From assembly GCF_001949145.1 (NCBI RefSeq), contig NW_019091457.1:770986-820809 (forward strand): 49,824 nt of DNA, given 5' to 3'. Shown here in pieces: positions 10,960 through 24,489 of this stretch; positions within the stretch are counted from its first letter, which is position 1; every line of letters begins with the position of its first letter. A program made the position numbers and the translations under genes. The notes under the pieces were generated by a model. The model worked only from the letters and a program-made list of their open reading frames with translations. It was not told where the DNA came from and ran no database searches. This DNA comes from Acanthaster planci. Taxonomy: Eukaryota; Echinodermata; Asteroidea; Valvatida; Acanthasteridae.

Positions 10960-13900
10960 TAGCAAACTGGGCGGAGCCGACGGTGCCGAGCCCGGGCCTG
11001 GAGGAAGACGGAGTTCGCCAGGCAAGTCGTGGCCGGCCGGCAGCGGCTGGAGCTAACTTCGCGCGAGGTCCCAAGGTCTCTCCGTGTTCGGTGGATGTAA
11101 CATTTTACCGTGTCGGTAATCAATGTCTTGTTGGGGTATATTATCAGCCACTTATCGGCCTTTTTACTGCAATTCCAGAACCACTCGGCACCCCTGGCGC
11201 GCGCCGTGATATGTTCAGCTGTTCGCCCTCAAATCGTTTCGTTTTCCCCCTTCCACAATCGGGCCATCCATCAAAAGTTAAACATTCTCCCATTTCATTC
11301 AAGAAAGGCACAGAGGGCAGAAAGAGAGAGCGTGAGGAAAAAAAGTACCGAGCCTCTTGTCTCGGGTTACTCGTGACAACCTTTGCCGAAGTGTTTTTTT
11401 TTCTTACAAAGTGATATAATTAATTTGTTTTGCGCGACCTTCCGCGCGCAAATCACTGATCCCCGTAGAGGGCCCTGTAGGCTGATCGGGCACCGCGATG
11501 GCAAAGTTGAGACGTCAGGCACCCTGACAGCTTGGGTTGATGGAATAACGCCGACTCTCTAATCTCCATCCAAGGCCGCTCGTCATCGAATCATCAGTCA
11601 CACGGTATATTTCCTTCGGCCTCTTTCGTCAAGTGCTTCAAACACCCCGTCACCGCAACCAGTGCCCCCCCCCCTTTTCGAACTGTGCTCTCGCATCCTC
11701 ACCAACGCACGCACTGTAACTCAAGTCACCCGGGTCACACCCATAAAAAAGACCGTAAAACACGGCCAATTTTAATTGGCACCGGGTTCCCCCGGCGTCC
11801 CAACTGAAAAGGCACAAAAACCCAACCCAGCATCCTTGGACCGTTAATTTCCCTGAATCAGAAAACAGAGAGGGACGGAAGAAAAAAAAAAGTCCGACGT
11901 GAAAATCTGTCCTATGTGAACTCATTCAGTCGGCAGTAAATCACTTAAAAAACATGAGAGGGGTATATAGCATGTAAAGCGGTGTCTTAATTCACGGCCG
12001 CGCGGTGACTGATGCGCCATACGCAACCGTAAATCTTGGGCTGGCGTTGCAGCATTTAGCAACTTATCATCCCGACTTGACACGACTGACTGGCCGGACG
12101 CATAGATGGGAAAATAAACCAAGTCCCAGCCCCAAAACTACGTGCCAAATAATTCTATTTTGTTTTTCTTTTTGGGTTGTTCTCAGCTTTCGAACGTCGT
12201 GCTTTAGGCCTACAGTAAACGCGAGACGGGACACTACCCGAGCGCGGTGTTGGCGGTGGTGTGAATACAGACCAATCATTCTACTGGTTTGCCATCTCTA
12301 CGGGACACAAGGCTAATTATAGCCAACCTTGTCGGGTTAGATCGGTTACTTGAGACTCTGGGCTTTTTTTTCGGTGCTGGGAGAACTGATACACATCTGG
12401 CCCGTTTATAATATTAATCAACACGACTGAGCCTTGTAAGAAGGTCGCCTGCGAGCCTCATAATCGTCGTTTGGCACGTTTTGAGGGCAATTTACATAAG
12501 TTCGGTACCTTGTGAGCTGTTAGTTCGGGAAGAAAAGATGTCAGAAACATGTGGTGAGTTGAGGGTAATGTGGTCTAGTCCCCGCCATGACCAAATTATG
12601 CAGGTCTTCCATCCAGCAGCGCGCGTGGCTCGCAGCTCAAAAAAAATCCAAAACCGCCAGCAGAGCCAGCTTTACAAAAAAAGTCCCGCAACAAAAATAC
12701 TGTCTCGAGTACATCTTTAGAGAAACACGAGGTCGCCAGATGAAAAGCTTTAATTCAAATTCTTTTTTTTTTTTGGTTTAACTTTCCCGACGCATAAAAA
12801 CCGCACTAGGAGCGATCTGTCTTGTCGATTAATCCCCGCGATATAATAATGTTTTCCACTTTGGGGTGGGGCGAATTCCCTGAAGATTCCCCCGAAGGGA
12901 AGTGCCAGCCCGATATTAAACAGAGAACTGAGTCACACACTCCACTCTGGCCCAGCCCTGCGGCTTATTCGCCCCTAGTGTCTCTCGCTCTGGCTCAGTG
13001 TGAACCCGCCGCATCCGGCCGATCACAACGAAGACATGTCTCTGCTCAACCAAACGGAGGAGGCAGCCGGCACATACAAATACACCTCGCTCCCGAAGAA
13101 AAAACATGGTTCCCAACAAGGATTTCCCCTTACCCATCAGGACTGCAATATAATGCCTCGGCGTATAACGAGCCAAACCGAATGGCCGAGTTCCAGGCAG
13201 TCAGGCACCGTCGTATACGACACCATGCATCAGAGCGCGCACAGATAAAAACGGCTCGCACAACAGGCACGCCAGGCAAGGAAATTCACCGCGCGCGGCG
13301 ATGACATAGCGACCGCGCGGGGTTTGACGAATGCGGACCTGACTCGCTACGCGGGTCGTTGCGCAGCGGAAAGCCCCTCGCTCGCTGCGGGACTAACCAA
13401 CTTCCATCGCCGGGTAAACTGGCTTCGCAATTGTCACGGCCGGGGGTCCCGTTTGAAGGCGCTTTCCAGAGGCCCTGAAAGAGCGAGAGGTCAAGCACTT
13501 ATTGTCGACAGAAATTCTGATAGGGTGTTCATTCCGGATTGAAAAAAAAAAAATCGAAGAGCCATTTTGTAATATGCTGGTTGGTGTTACCGATTGGCAG
13601 CAAGGTAGGCACGTTTTATCACAACACCGAAAAGTGAATGACGGCTGAAAGGGGGACGTTCTTCACCGATCCTGGACTTGAAGGAATCCCTCTTCAAAAT
13701 ATACAGAGGCCTCTTAGGAGGATGTCTGTCGTGGGCTGGCGATTCATTCGGTCTGATTTATCGAGGGGGAAGATTTAAACCTTGTTTCTGACGTCTGATG
13801 AGGGTTTGATTGCCTCTCACCGTCAGTGACTGGATATCCCCCGGTGCGCCTGAAAGATTCCATGCGAAGCAGTTTCTTTTAATACAGCCTATGGGAATAC

Positions 13901-16900
13901 AGTATTTTGGGTCTCATTTTTTTCAATTTTCATCTTTCCGGTTTCACGTTGAAATAAAATGCAAATTCAAATCTTCAAGAGCAAAACTGTGGCGTCAGTT
14001 TAGAACAAAATCCTATTATGTTACAGTTACTTTGCAACCGAGGTCCCCCATTCCATAATTTTGGATATTGCTTTTCTACGTACTATTTTTCTCCAACAAC
14101 TCACTGCAGTTGTTAGTACTTAGTGAATGACATGTTTGCGACGGCAGTGATGTACAAAGTCACATTGTGTTGGGATAACGAGGAGACTTGGATGAAAAGT
14201 GATATCAAGGTTGAGGGCGACACCAAGTTGCACTACGCACCGACGGATTAGTACAGAATACTTTGCCTGCGTGCGGCCTGAGATAAATTGACAAGGGCAC
14301 AGTGAGCAGTGACATTCGCATCGTCTCGTCGCTTAGACTTCATGAATAAACAAGAAGAACGTTGGCAATCTTCGTCCACGTGGGAGCACACACTTGGTGT
14401 ACATGTGCATCCGCAAAGCTTATGAGCGTGGAAAACGGACATTGTTCAGCAACGTGGAAATGAAAGCACGTTTCAGGGGGCGTTTTGCAGACCGATTACG
14501 GGCCAACATCCCACGCAGTTTGGTTTCGGTTTGTAATCAGTAGAGGGCAAAATCGGCACTTCCCACCTCACCCTTCCCTAAATAAAAGAAGTTCATCCCA
14601 CATAAAACGAAATTTATAGGCATCAGACGTATTCTGTGGATAAATGTCATCTCTCACCCGCAGACAAAAGTCCGACTTAAATTATCTCTCCTGAAAATAA
14701 AAATGGGTCAAATTGTACCCTCCTGCTCCAACATGAGCGTCCGCTTGGGTGTGCGGCCAGGATTCACTCGAAACCCGCGAGGTTGCCGCAGAAAAGAAAG
14801 CTCAACCGGGGTGGGGGTATGGTATAAGACCGGGGATTTCCCTGTCTCCCAGTTGGTCAGTTTTGCCCTTACTGACTTTTTTCCCTGGAGGACTAACAGC
14901 AAGAAAATGAAAGTAACTAGGGCCTAATGGTTGACGTTTTTGAGAGTGTGTAGTTCTCTCCTCGTCACCATTTGCTGTTCGACAAATGCGACTTCCGTCG
15001 CCGTGTAATCACCAGACCTTGCACGGCGCATGTTGCTCGTGAAATGAAGACTCCTCGGCGCCGTTACAGTACACGTATGGCAGTGCGGAAGATCAGCCAG
15101 AAGTGATCATAGCTTGCCAAGGGAGCCTCTCTGTCAACCGACAGTTGCGCAAAACGGAAAAGACGACTATTACTACCAGCGACATATCCAACGCCGCTTG
15201 GTTTTGCATTACCCCCTTTGTAGTCCGGTCAAACGCCAAGGTTGTGGAAGTTTTTTTCTCTTTCTCGTCAACGACAACAATAACGCAGTCTTCACTGGCA
15301 ACTGGAAGATCCTGGTTTATCCTCAAATAGTCACCAGTGTCACCTTTGAAATCAAAATTTATCCGCAATGCAATGTAGGGGACAGTTTATTAAGCGCATT
15401 TGAATCAGCACACTGTCACACTTCAGAATGACGCGACCACGTCCAACCCACTGTAGGCCTACATGATGTGGATTTGGTCCACGCCAAGATGGTGTGCGTT
15501 ATCGGTCCCGACCATCTAGTGCAATGAACCTATCACTAGGGAAGGATAGAACACAACAATGCGCCAATGCCTCGTAAGAAAAGTCACCGAAATATCAGAA
15601 ATTTTGCAGGAGTGACATTTCCTTTCTTTGGTGATGTTACAGCTGGATATTAAAATACAGGGCACGCAGCCAATCGACAACCATTTCTCAAAAACCTTTT
15701 CCCATGAGCAAATTCCCAGTTCACAATTTGAAGGAAAATTAAATCCCAAAACGAGCAGTGTCTTCCAAAGGTGACATCTTATCCACAGCACTAATTTTTA
15801 AAAGGGACACTTTGGGACTTTCTCAATATAGTTAACCCCCAAAAGGGATGTCAAAATTTAAAGTACTTAAAAGAAACGCAGCATGCTTATCTAGGGAAAA
15901 AAAAACACTGCAGGGATTCCTTTAAGATGGGGCCCGGTTCATCGTATTTTTTTGGGGGGGGTATTGCATTTGCAGTATCCAAGACCAAATGACATTTCTT
16001 GACATTTTGAGATCATAATGATTTTCAAACAATTAAGGGGGAAGAGTTCACCGACAGATGGCGGCCTTGGAGCTGCCATCTTCAATTTCGAGACACTCCT
16101 TGATGCGGTATGCTTATCTAACGCACATTTTCGATAATTAAGGCATAGGTTACTCATTCGGGTGATGAACAAGCGAAAAAAGTTATGATTTGTCGGACAA
16201 ACTGGGGACCTTCGGAATAAGACTTGGAGTAGAAGCGGGACAGTTCAAACCGAAAACCTACTGAAACCGCAAAAAGTTGCTCTTAAAACAAATGGAAGGA
16301 GGAAATGCGTTCAATATCCGTTTCAGAAGCATGGTTACTGGGCAGAATGTTCTGTAGGGTTTGGAATTAAATCCAAGTTCGGCTGAGTTTAAAGCACCCA
16401 CCTCGCCCTGCTGTTAACAGACTAAATGAATTAAACTAATTCAAAGACGAAGAGACGTCATTAAAGGAAATATTCTCCTCAAAGCAAACCCGAAATTGCA
16501 TATCTTGGCATGAAATATTTGGAAGTGTCCGTTGAATATCTGTTTATTTTGACGGACATGCAACGCTTGGGGCAAGTGTTGACGCGCACGCGCATATGGA
16601 AACGAACGTTGACGTGTACGATGTGCGCAGTCATAATTTACAAGCAGTAAGGTTGTTTCTCGACATTCCAACTGCGCACGCGCCCCGTGGATTTCGAACA
16701 TGTACGGTACACTCCTGTATGAATGAGTACAGTCTCTATCAGAACCTGTGTAAAATATTAAAAAACACCCGAAATATTCTTGTCAAGAATATATCGAAAC
16801 TGACATCTGTGGCAGTTTCATATTCTAAACAATTCACCCGTAGATTAAAACTTGCATGATATAAAGCCCTCGAAGATCTTCGGTAAAGAAAAATAAATAA

Positions 16901-17371
16901 ATAAAGAAAACTTAAAACACTCGGCTTATTTTCTGGCAGAGTCATCAGCTCCCTTTTCTCGGAAAATGTTAATTGATTGATTGGTTGATTGAGTGACTCA
17001 CAAGGTCCATTTTGATGGCAGTTTCGCTCAGAATAGGGACACCCGAAGTGTAAGCTGGTAAGTCAAACCTGTTAAAGACGGGGTTAGGGTAAATGCGAAC
17101 TCAGTCGCTTAAGCATTTTTCCACTTCTAGTCAGTCCAGAGGTTTCCAATCTAAAAGTGTGCACTCAACATTATAGCGCACTAAACAGTAGGAAGAAGGT
17201 GAAAATCATTTTGCTTAACTTTGGAAGTCTATGCAAGTTGAAATCTAATAGTTGTAAAGATCCTTGGCAAAGCAGAAAGAATTGGTACCCTGTAGAATGT
17301 TTTCAAGATGTATTTTTGCGTTGGGAAGATGTTAATTATATATAACGGTTTGCCCGTACCCAACGTATATA
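10960..17371. other. Non-coding region upstream of Lbx
   Basis: No recognisable gene. It holds a CTCF-like motif at 14537-14549, a C10 tract near 11665, an inverted pair of YY1-like sites at 16056-16081, a T7G8 junction at 15947-15961 and an (ATTG)n tract. The ORFs at 10863-11414 and 12822-13304 show no protein-family pattern. Confidence 0.55.
16972..16995 (+). repeat. Short (ATTG)n microsatellite
   Basis: About six ATTG units with one change (ATTGATTGATTGGTTGATTG). Confidence 0.8.
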
Positions 17372-17740
17372 NNNNNNNNNNNNNNNNNNNNNNNNNNNNN
17401 NNNNNNNNNNNNNNNNNNNNNNNNNNNNNNNNNNNNNNNNNNNNNNNNNNNNNNNNNNNNNNNNNNNNNNNNNNNNNNNNNNNNNNNNNNNNNNNNNNNN
17501 NNNNNNNNNNNNNNNNNNNNNNNNNNNNNNNNNNNNNNNNNNNNNNNNNNNNNNNNNNNNNNNNNNNNNNNNNNNNNNNNNNNNNNNNNNNNNNNNNNNN
17601 NNNNNNNNNNNNNNNNNNNNNNNNNNNNNNNNNNNNNNNNNNNNNNNNNNNNNNNNNNNNNNNNNNNNNNNNNNNNNNNNNNNNNNNNNNNNNNNNNNNN
17701 NNNNNNNNNNNNNNNNNNNNNNNNNNNNNNNNNNNNNNNN
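17372..17740. other. Assembly gap (369 N)
   Basis: A run of N. Any ORF drawn across it (17308-17787) is meaningless. Confidence 0.99.
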
Positions 17741-20700
17741 GCTTACTAGTGCAGATGTCTATAGAATGTGTTTTGTACGCGAGTTGATTCGCCTGAGAAA
17801 TACCGTAACACCTTGTGGGTAGGCCTACTTATCGCTGAGCGTAGTAATCGGTCACGATTAAGAGAGACAATTCAAGACCATCAAAAACACGCCCACGACG
17901 GCAGCTTGACGCATGGTATAAAATCGGCACAATTGCTAGGCCCATAGAGCTGCAACATCACACTTCCGCCATACATCATCCGGTCTCAAGTTAAGTGGTG
18001 AGAGTTTTAAATGTGACCAAAAGCGTCCACCCGTGTACACTGTCATCGTCATCGACAGACTGTCTTGTAATCTGACGTCTGACTCGGGATTGGCTCAGTT
18101 CCTATCCAAGTACCAGCTTGGAAACCCAAATATATGGCTGGAATTTATATCAGTAAGCCCCATTTATAGAACCTGATTCTGGAGAAGCGGAACACTACGA
18201 GACGAGAGATGTACCCTCGAACAAGTTACGAGGATCGTTCGTGGCTTCGCGGGATTTACACGCGTACGTGCACGCAACTGTGAGAAACAGTCCCCAGTGA
18301 CATATTATGTAGCATGTGAAACGAAGCAAGGCCCTTGAGCAGGTCCTCAAGACGGGGAGAACAGTAACGTTGTCACTCCGAATTAACCAAATCGTATTCT
18401 CTGCAATCGTCTAATCCCAGCAGGAAAACCAACTCATCAATTTTTTGCACGCCACTTTGACTTTGCGCCTCAATTTGCGGAATTACAGATTTTGTTTGGA
18501 GCTCGATGACCTCTAAAGGAGAAATGGGTCGGTTATGAATTTATTATGGGCGGTAAACTCGGGAAAAGAAATAATCTGTATTAATAAAGGCATCCGAAAA
18601 CTATTTACGTTCGGACAAAACACCCAGCAATGAGCTCATAATGTGTAACAGCCTTATGTTCTTAATTATTGATATGCGTCAAATGTTATACTTTTTTAGA
18701 GGTAAAGAGGTTTGCAAAATAAGCCAGAGCAGCCATGATTTATGAGAACGTGACTAAATCGTTCGATTTTTGAAAATCATGAACAACATTTGCTTGGCAG
18801 TCCGATTTCCTACTTCTGTTTGTTGAAATACGCACTCATTCCTCAAAATGGCAGTACCACACTTTGCTATGTTTTGACAACACGCAAACTTTGAATCTCA
18901 GGAAAAAAACACTTCTGACAACGAGGGCAGTCGCCACAGAAACCAATTTCCACTTCCGCAATCATCATTGCGCAACCTCACCGATGACAACCAAAACATC
19001 ACTGCGACAAAAACGACCTCAGCGACAGAAGCAATCACAGGGACAATCTCAAAGACCAAGACCAGGAACCTTCAAGGACCACGGGAGTCCTTCACAAGGA
19101 AACAACAACCCATAAGTGAAGATGCCGATCATGACTAGTTTGGGCCAGGTTACGATGTAAAATACACGCTTCACTTTGAAGCTTGATAAGGAATAACATC
19201 TGGCTTCCTTCCAGTAATCGATGTCAGAAACATTTCTGTTAACATCTTCACTGACGATTCAGTATAAATTGTATGGATCGATAATCACAGTACTCGTCAT
19301 CCCAACTTGTCATCAAAAATAGAGGAGTTTCGTCTGTCTGTATGTTTCTCAATACTCGAGATTCCCGAATGTCTCGTTGCCTCGTCAAGTCTCGCGAGTT
19401 CGCCGGGGCCCAATTTAATATGTGCGCAGCCTCTGACCACGACGTGAACTTCCGCACCTCACTGCCCGGCCAGACTTGGCCTCTAGAAAAGCAGAGTGAC
19501 CGATGCCAGATCCCTGTCTTACACCAAGGGCCCTGCTAATGGAGCGGAGGAAGCCGACAACAGCAGGCGTCTTGCTCGCTCATTTCCTTCATCTTAAATC
19601 AATTAAAACTCCGGCCCACCAACGGCTGACGCGATGTGGTTTTAGCCTTCATCCTTTTTTAACGTTTAAATTAAAGGGCCCATCCAACATTGTGATGCAG
19701 TCCCTGAAATTTGGGACTCTGTCTTCCATTGAACCCTATCGTTAATTTTCATTTCGTCACTTTCAGGGCATTTGGAGGGTAATGTTTTAAGCCTTATGCC
19801 AATTCTGCATTCACGAGGAAAACGTGATGTCGTTGCCGGAAGAAAACTCAATATAAAATTTAATACAGTAATGTCAGCGAAAAGAATTGCCAGAACTTAG
19901 ATATCCTGCTGACTACACTTGATATTTCTGGAATGATTTATAGTCGTTTCTGTTCATGACAGTAGACCAGTGAGAAACAGTTTTCTCAAAGGTGTTTTCG
20001 AATAAACTAATTTGGGGTTCACTATTTGGATAGAAAAACCCCTCAAAACAAGTGTTTTCCTGATGATGACAATGCACAAACAGCACCTTTATTTGTCAGA
20101 AAAAAACTGAATATGTCAAACAGTTTTCACACATAAAGAGAAGTCGAAAGTTGCACAAACAAATTATGTTTCGAGGCACAAACATTTATCTCACAAGCCA
20201 TAAAAGCTATAAGTGATTCTCAACTACAAGAACGAATAAAGAGAATGTCAAAAATTGGTTTTCACTTTTTACAACTTGGTTTTTCTTGATTAAGGCAAAA
20301 ACAAAAAACAAAAAAAGTCACCACAGTCTTTGGAAAAGAGAATCGCAAGTGCATGACTGGTGTTTTGAAAGGTGCTTGAGTTGGCGAACAAACTTCGCAC
20401 ACCCACCTCATCCGCGAGACGGCCATGTCATACACGGCACGCTGAAGGGTTTCCACTGAGTCGTCAGTTTTTGGCTAACATTTTACTGCCACCTCTTCCA
20501 GGAACGTAAAAGAAAGAATGTCGTTCACACCCTTAGAGGTTAAAATAGTTTATCTTTTTTTAAATATGAAAATGAGCGAACACTGCGTTCACGTATGACG
20601 CATAAATACTTCAACGTGTTAGGAACAGCACGCCAGTAACCTATAACGAAAAAAAGTATCCGGATATGTACACAATGTGTAATTGTATTATCGTCTCAGC

Positions 20701-23700
20701 GGGAACCGTATTTTTTGGCTGCGAAAGAGAAAGAACAGCTCTTTTTCAATTCTCGTCTTGTTACTTGTTACTGTTCCCCCCCGACGTGGATCTAACGACT
20801 GCGACATACGTTTCAGGAAGTGACGGAGTGCCTCTGAGTCAAAGGTAAGCGGACGTGTTTCCCCCCGCGAGGCGGGCGGCGGTGGGGCGCCTCCGTGCCC
20901 GGCCAAGCCGAGTGTTTTTACAGGTGCGGGCGCCGATCGGCGCGGTAGCGGTCTCTCTCTCTAGCTATCGAGCCGCAACGGCATATACCCGGCCTGGGGA
21001 AAAAAATGTAAAACGACAACACTAACAGTTAAAAAGAAAAAAAAAAATCTGGAAACGTTTGTGGGCTCAGGTGTGGGGCTTCTAAACACGGTCTCCCCCC
21101 GGAACAAGAAGGAAGACTTTAATGATTGTTGGTTTATTGATAATACGGGTCGGCGGTTTAAAAGGACTCAGGCGAGGTATCAAGAGTAGAACCTCAAAGC
21201 CGCCCTGGTGGTTTCTGTATATTTTCTCATGTTTGGTAAGCGACTCTCATACGGACTTAATTTACTGACTGCCAATAAAATGAAGGACACTCCAGGTAGG
21301 TGAGTGCAGAGTGCTCGAAAATGGACAAATATTTTCAAGGTTTCTTTTTGAAAAACAGAACAAAACAAGACGAGCTCTTGCGTTCCTTTTTTGTATGCTC
21401 TCTAATGGCTTCCTTGAAAGCCGCGTTATACCATGGTGGTTATAATATTGAACGGATACATTCAGTTTGTAATAGCGGGGCCACGGATCCTAATGTGAGA
21501 TATCAGATCGAGTATAGTGGTGCATTAATGCTCTAGTACAAAGCCATGTCGTGGGCACACAGGGTCACCAAGCAACGAAGGTTACCGCTCAAACTATTTG
21601 GGACCTTTCTGACGGTTCTTCCAATAACAGCAGTTTATTGAGTCATTGCGGACCATAACAAACAACATGTCTTCCTTCCTCCATGCTGCATTTCAGAAGA
21701 AATACTTCAGAGTGATAGAACTCTATATCCCCCTCTGGGTCTCATGGAATATCATGTTCAATGCACACAGGTCCTGTGTTGTGTACATTCACCGTAGAAA
21801 ATACGCTGTCAAGCAACGAAGTAAACATTTAAGAGTGCGGAGAATGAATGTCCAATTGCTATGGGTTGGAGTGAGTTTTGAAATGATTTTCTCCGCTACA
21901 AAATTGCAGCCAAGTCCGAACACACAATCTGTCAGTTCGCGATTCTTTCGCGGGCCCATCACCTGGTTCACAGGCTAGGACGGGTAGATAAAACAAAAAG
22001 CAAGTGTGTTGTACATGTATATCTTTTTTTTTTAATATGTCCTCTCCCTGGAAATCTCGCCACACCTGTCACCTAACATAGCATGTTTATGAGGCTGGTC
22101 CTTGTTAAACAAAGGGCACGGCGAGAGATCTACGACCGACCCCGGGAGTCCGCACCGCGACTCTCGCTATCTTACTTGGGTCCCCACCCGTACAGGCTCC
22201 CCGCACCTGACATCTGCGTGGCCGTCCGCGCCTCCCCTGTATAAACGGGCCAGCCCTGCCGCCCCCCCTCCTCCTGTGCCCTCAGACTTATATCCCTCGG
22301 TACTGGTGCTAACGGACGACAGCATCATCAACGAACCCGGAGGCACGACATGGCATGTTTGATAGGTCAGAAGATTGCTGATTACAAATACATTTTGATT
22401 TCACCCCTCTTCCTTCGCCAAGTGCTGGGGTCAGGAGTCTCGACCCTCTTCTGATGTGTTTTGCAAATGCAAAGCTATCAAATGCCGCCTGTAATGTCGT
22501 CTGACGGCAAGGGCAGAAGCCCAACAGCCTCACGGTGACAAGACCGCTAATACGTCACTCCGCTCCCTCCCTCCTTCCCGCCAGCCTCTGTGTCGTTAAA
22601 TAAAATGATCTGTGCATCTCAATAGCGTGAGCCATTCCAAACCTATCTTGCTGGACACTGACGATGATTGAGCAGGCTTAGACAAGGCATAAATACATCG
22701 AACCTAACGCGCTCAGCTGGCTTCATAAATATGTTATTGGCTGCCGGGCCGACCTCTTCCCATCTGCGGAAGAATTTTAAAGATGCCGTGAAGCCTTGAG
22801 ATGTCGCTGAGTTATTCATGCTCCGATGTTTGAGTGCATGTTGTTTTTGTTGGTTTCGTAATCATCCGCGGGCACTGGTAACGAGTAGAGAATACTGGCA
22901 AGTTCACCCCCAACACGATGGTGTAACTTCTATCCTAATTAGAACAATTACTTTTCCCCCTTAGCAACCAGGATATCGCGCAGCAGCCACCCTAGCAACC
23001 TTTTCTTTGTTCCATTTCAGGAGCTCAATCATCAACACTGGAGTCAAAGAAACTTCCTATACGATTTAGAAATTATGAGTGACTTATGTAAAGGGTATCA
23101 AGGATATCTGAAAACTATTTAAATTCCCCCAAAGTAAAACAAGAAGACTTCTGAGCACATTTATGATCGTATATTACAGCAATGCAAACTAGGAACTGTT
23201 CTCTTCACTGCATTATTTGCATTGACAAGAAGGAACACGCCCCAATCTTCAAACAGCATCCATAATCTGGAACCAATAAGACTACTATCCCAGGTCGATA
23301 TGGTGTCCATTTTGGCTGGTGCAGACAGGAAGAGATCATAAGAGATTTCTTTTTCTTCTGAGTAAATGTGGGAGCGAAGTCTTCTCCAGCATTATCTGGA
23401 AAGAACAGCCTGCATCCTTTAATCCTGTGCACAGGCTCAAATCTCATACGGGGATCCAGCGAAGATTGAGTTTGACTGAGCCCGGATTTAACGGACAAGT
23501 TTTTCCAGAGCATGCAGCTCTGTCATTGCAATTAATGTCTTCAAACTCCTCGCTCAAGTAATAGGAGTACAACTCCAATTCACGTCGTTAATCGGGCTGA
23601 CGAAGTAGACTGGATACTTTCAATTTACTTGTCTCGTTGGAGATGAAGGCTCCCCTTTTGATGACAGCCAGCAGCTACAAGTCGTTCAATCAGATCAGCT

Positions 23701-24000
23701 GAGTTGGCGAGTGTGTAGCGTATACCCTCGTAAACAAGCACGTCATAGCCCAAAGCGCGGTCAAAGTGCCTGGCAGGCTTGGCTCGACTTGTGCGTGAAT
23801 TCGAGACCGCACCTTTACAGGAGTACCACGAATTGAACGTTGATCATTTTGTAGTAACTTAGTTGTCTTTCCCGGGCAAGTCTGGGAGATGATCAGTTTA
23901 AGTCCGATTAAACTTCACTAATCGCAATCAAGAATTCTGTTCTTCTTTAAATTAATAGAAAAAACAAACAAAAAAAAACAAAAAACAAAACCCCAAACCA
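17741..24000. other. Non-coding region after the gap
   Basis: No recognisable gene. 18.95-19.11 kb is T-poor and A/C-rich. 20.85-20.99 kb is CpG-rich and includes the 14-bp palindrome GCGCCGATCGGCGC (20930-20943). 22.12-22.35 kb is C-rich with a TATAAA at 22240-22245. 22.59-22.86 kb is rich in ATAAAT/TTATTGG-like sites. Confidence 0.5.
23956..23998 (+). repeat. A-rich low-complexity tract (AAAAC-like)
   Basis: A run of A blocks broken by single C or CC (AAAAAACAAACAAAAAAAAA and so on), directly before the GTGTTA/TAACAC hairpin cluster at 24.05 kb. It may be an A-rich tail of that element. Confidence 0.75.
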
Positions 24001-24046
24001 ACAGTGCCTTGTAAAACCCATCGCAAAGTTATACTACAACAACTCT

Positions 24047-24170
24047 GGTGTTTGAAACAACACCTTTTTTGTGTTATCAGATGACCACATCAAAATATGT
24101 TACTTTAACACCAGTGTTATAATATGTAGGAGGGTGTTAAAAGTAACACCAACATGTAATACATGTAACA
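24047..24170. repeat. GTGTTA/TAACAC hairpin cluster, likely small non-autonomous repeat
   Basis: Three consecutive short hairpins share the same arm sequence: GGTGTT...AACACC at 24047-24064, TAACAC-CA-GTGTTA at 24106-24119, and GGTGTTA-AAAG-TAACACC at 24133-24150. Another TAACACC follows at about 24166. Repeating one inverted-arm motif in a short span is common in MITE-like or foldback elements. No terminal inverted repeats or target duplication could be fixed by eye, so the element ends are unknown. Confidence 0.55.
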
Positions 24171-24489
24171 CCAAAAATTTTGACGCCGGTGAAAAGTGTT
24201 GGAATGGTTCTCTGCGTAACACAAGGTTTTTGCAAAGGGATTGCAACACAGATTCACGAAGATCAATTTCTAATGAGGAAAGAACGGTGAGGGCAATGTA
24301 CGGTCATGCCTGTGAAGTCGGTTGACACAAACATAACCAACTACCCCTAAGATCGATGAACCAATTACGCCTTGTTGTCAAACAGCCATAGACAGCGATA
24401 AAATGTCAGCTGCTAACAACGATGGAATCACGTAATCCGCAGTCCATCAGGGCAAATGCGTCAGCATTTTCCTCGTACCCGGCGTGTTT

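Noticed and set aside
10863-11414. 183-codon plus-strand ORF upstream of Lbx
   Set aside because: Begins in the CCAAT/TAAT cluster and ends in a poly-T run; no recognisable domain.
17308-17787. 159-codon ORF across the N gap
   Set aside because: Consists mostly of unknown residues from the assembly gap.
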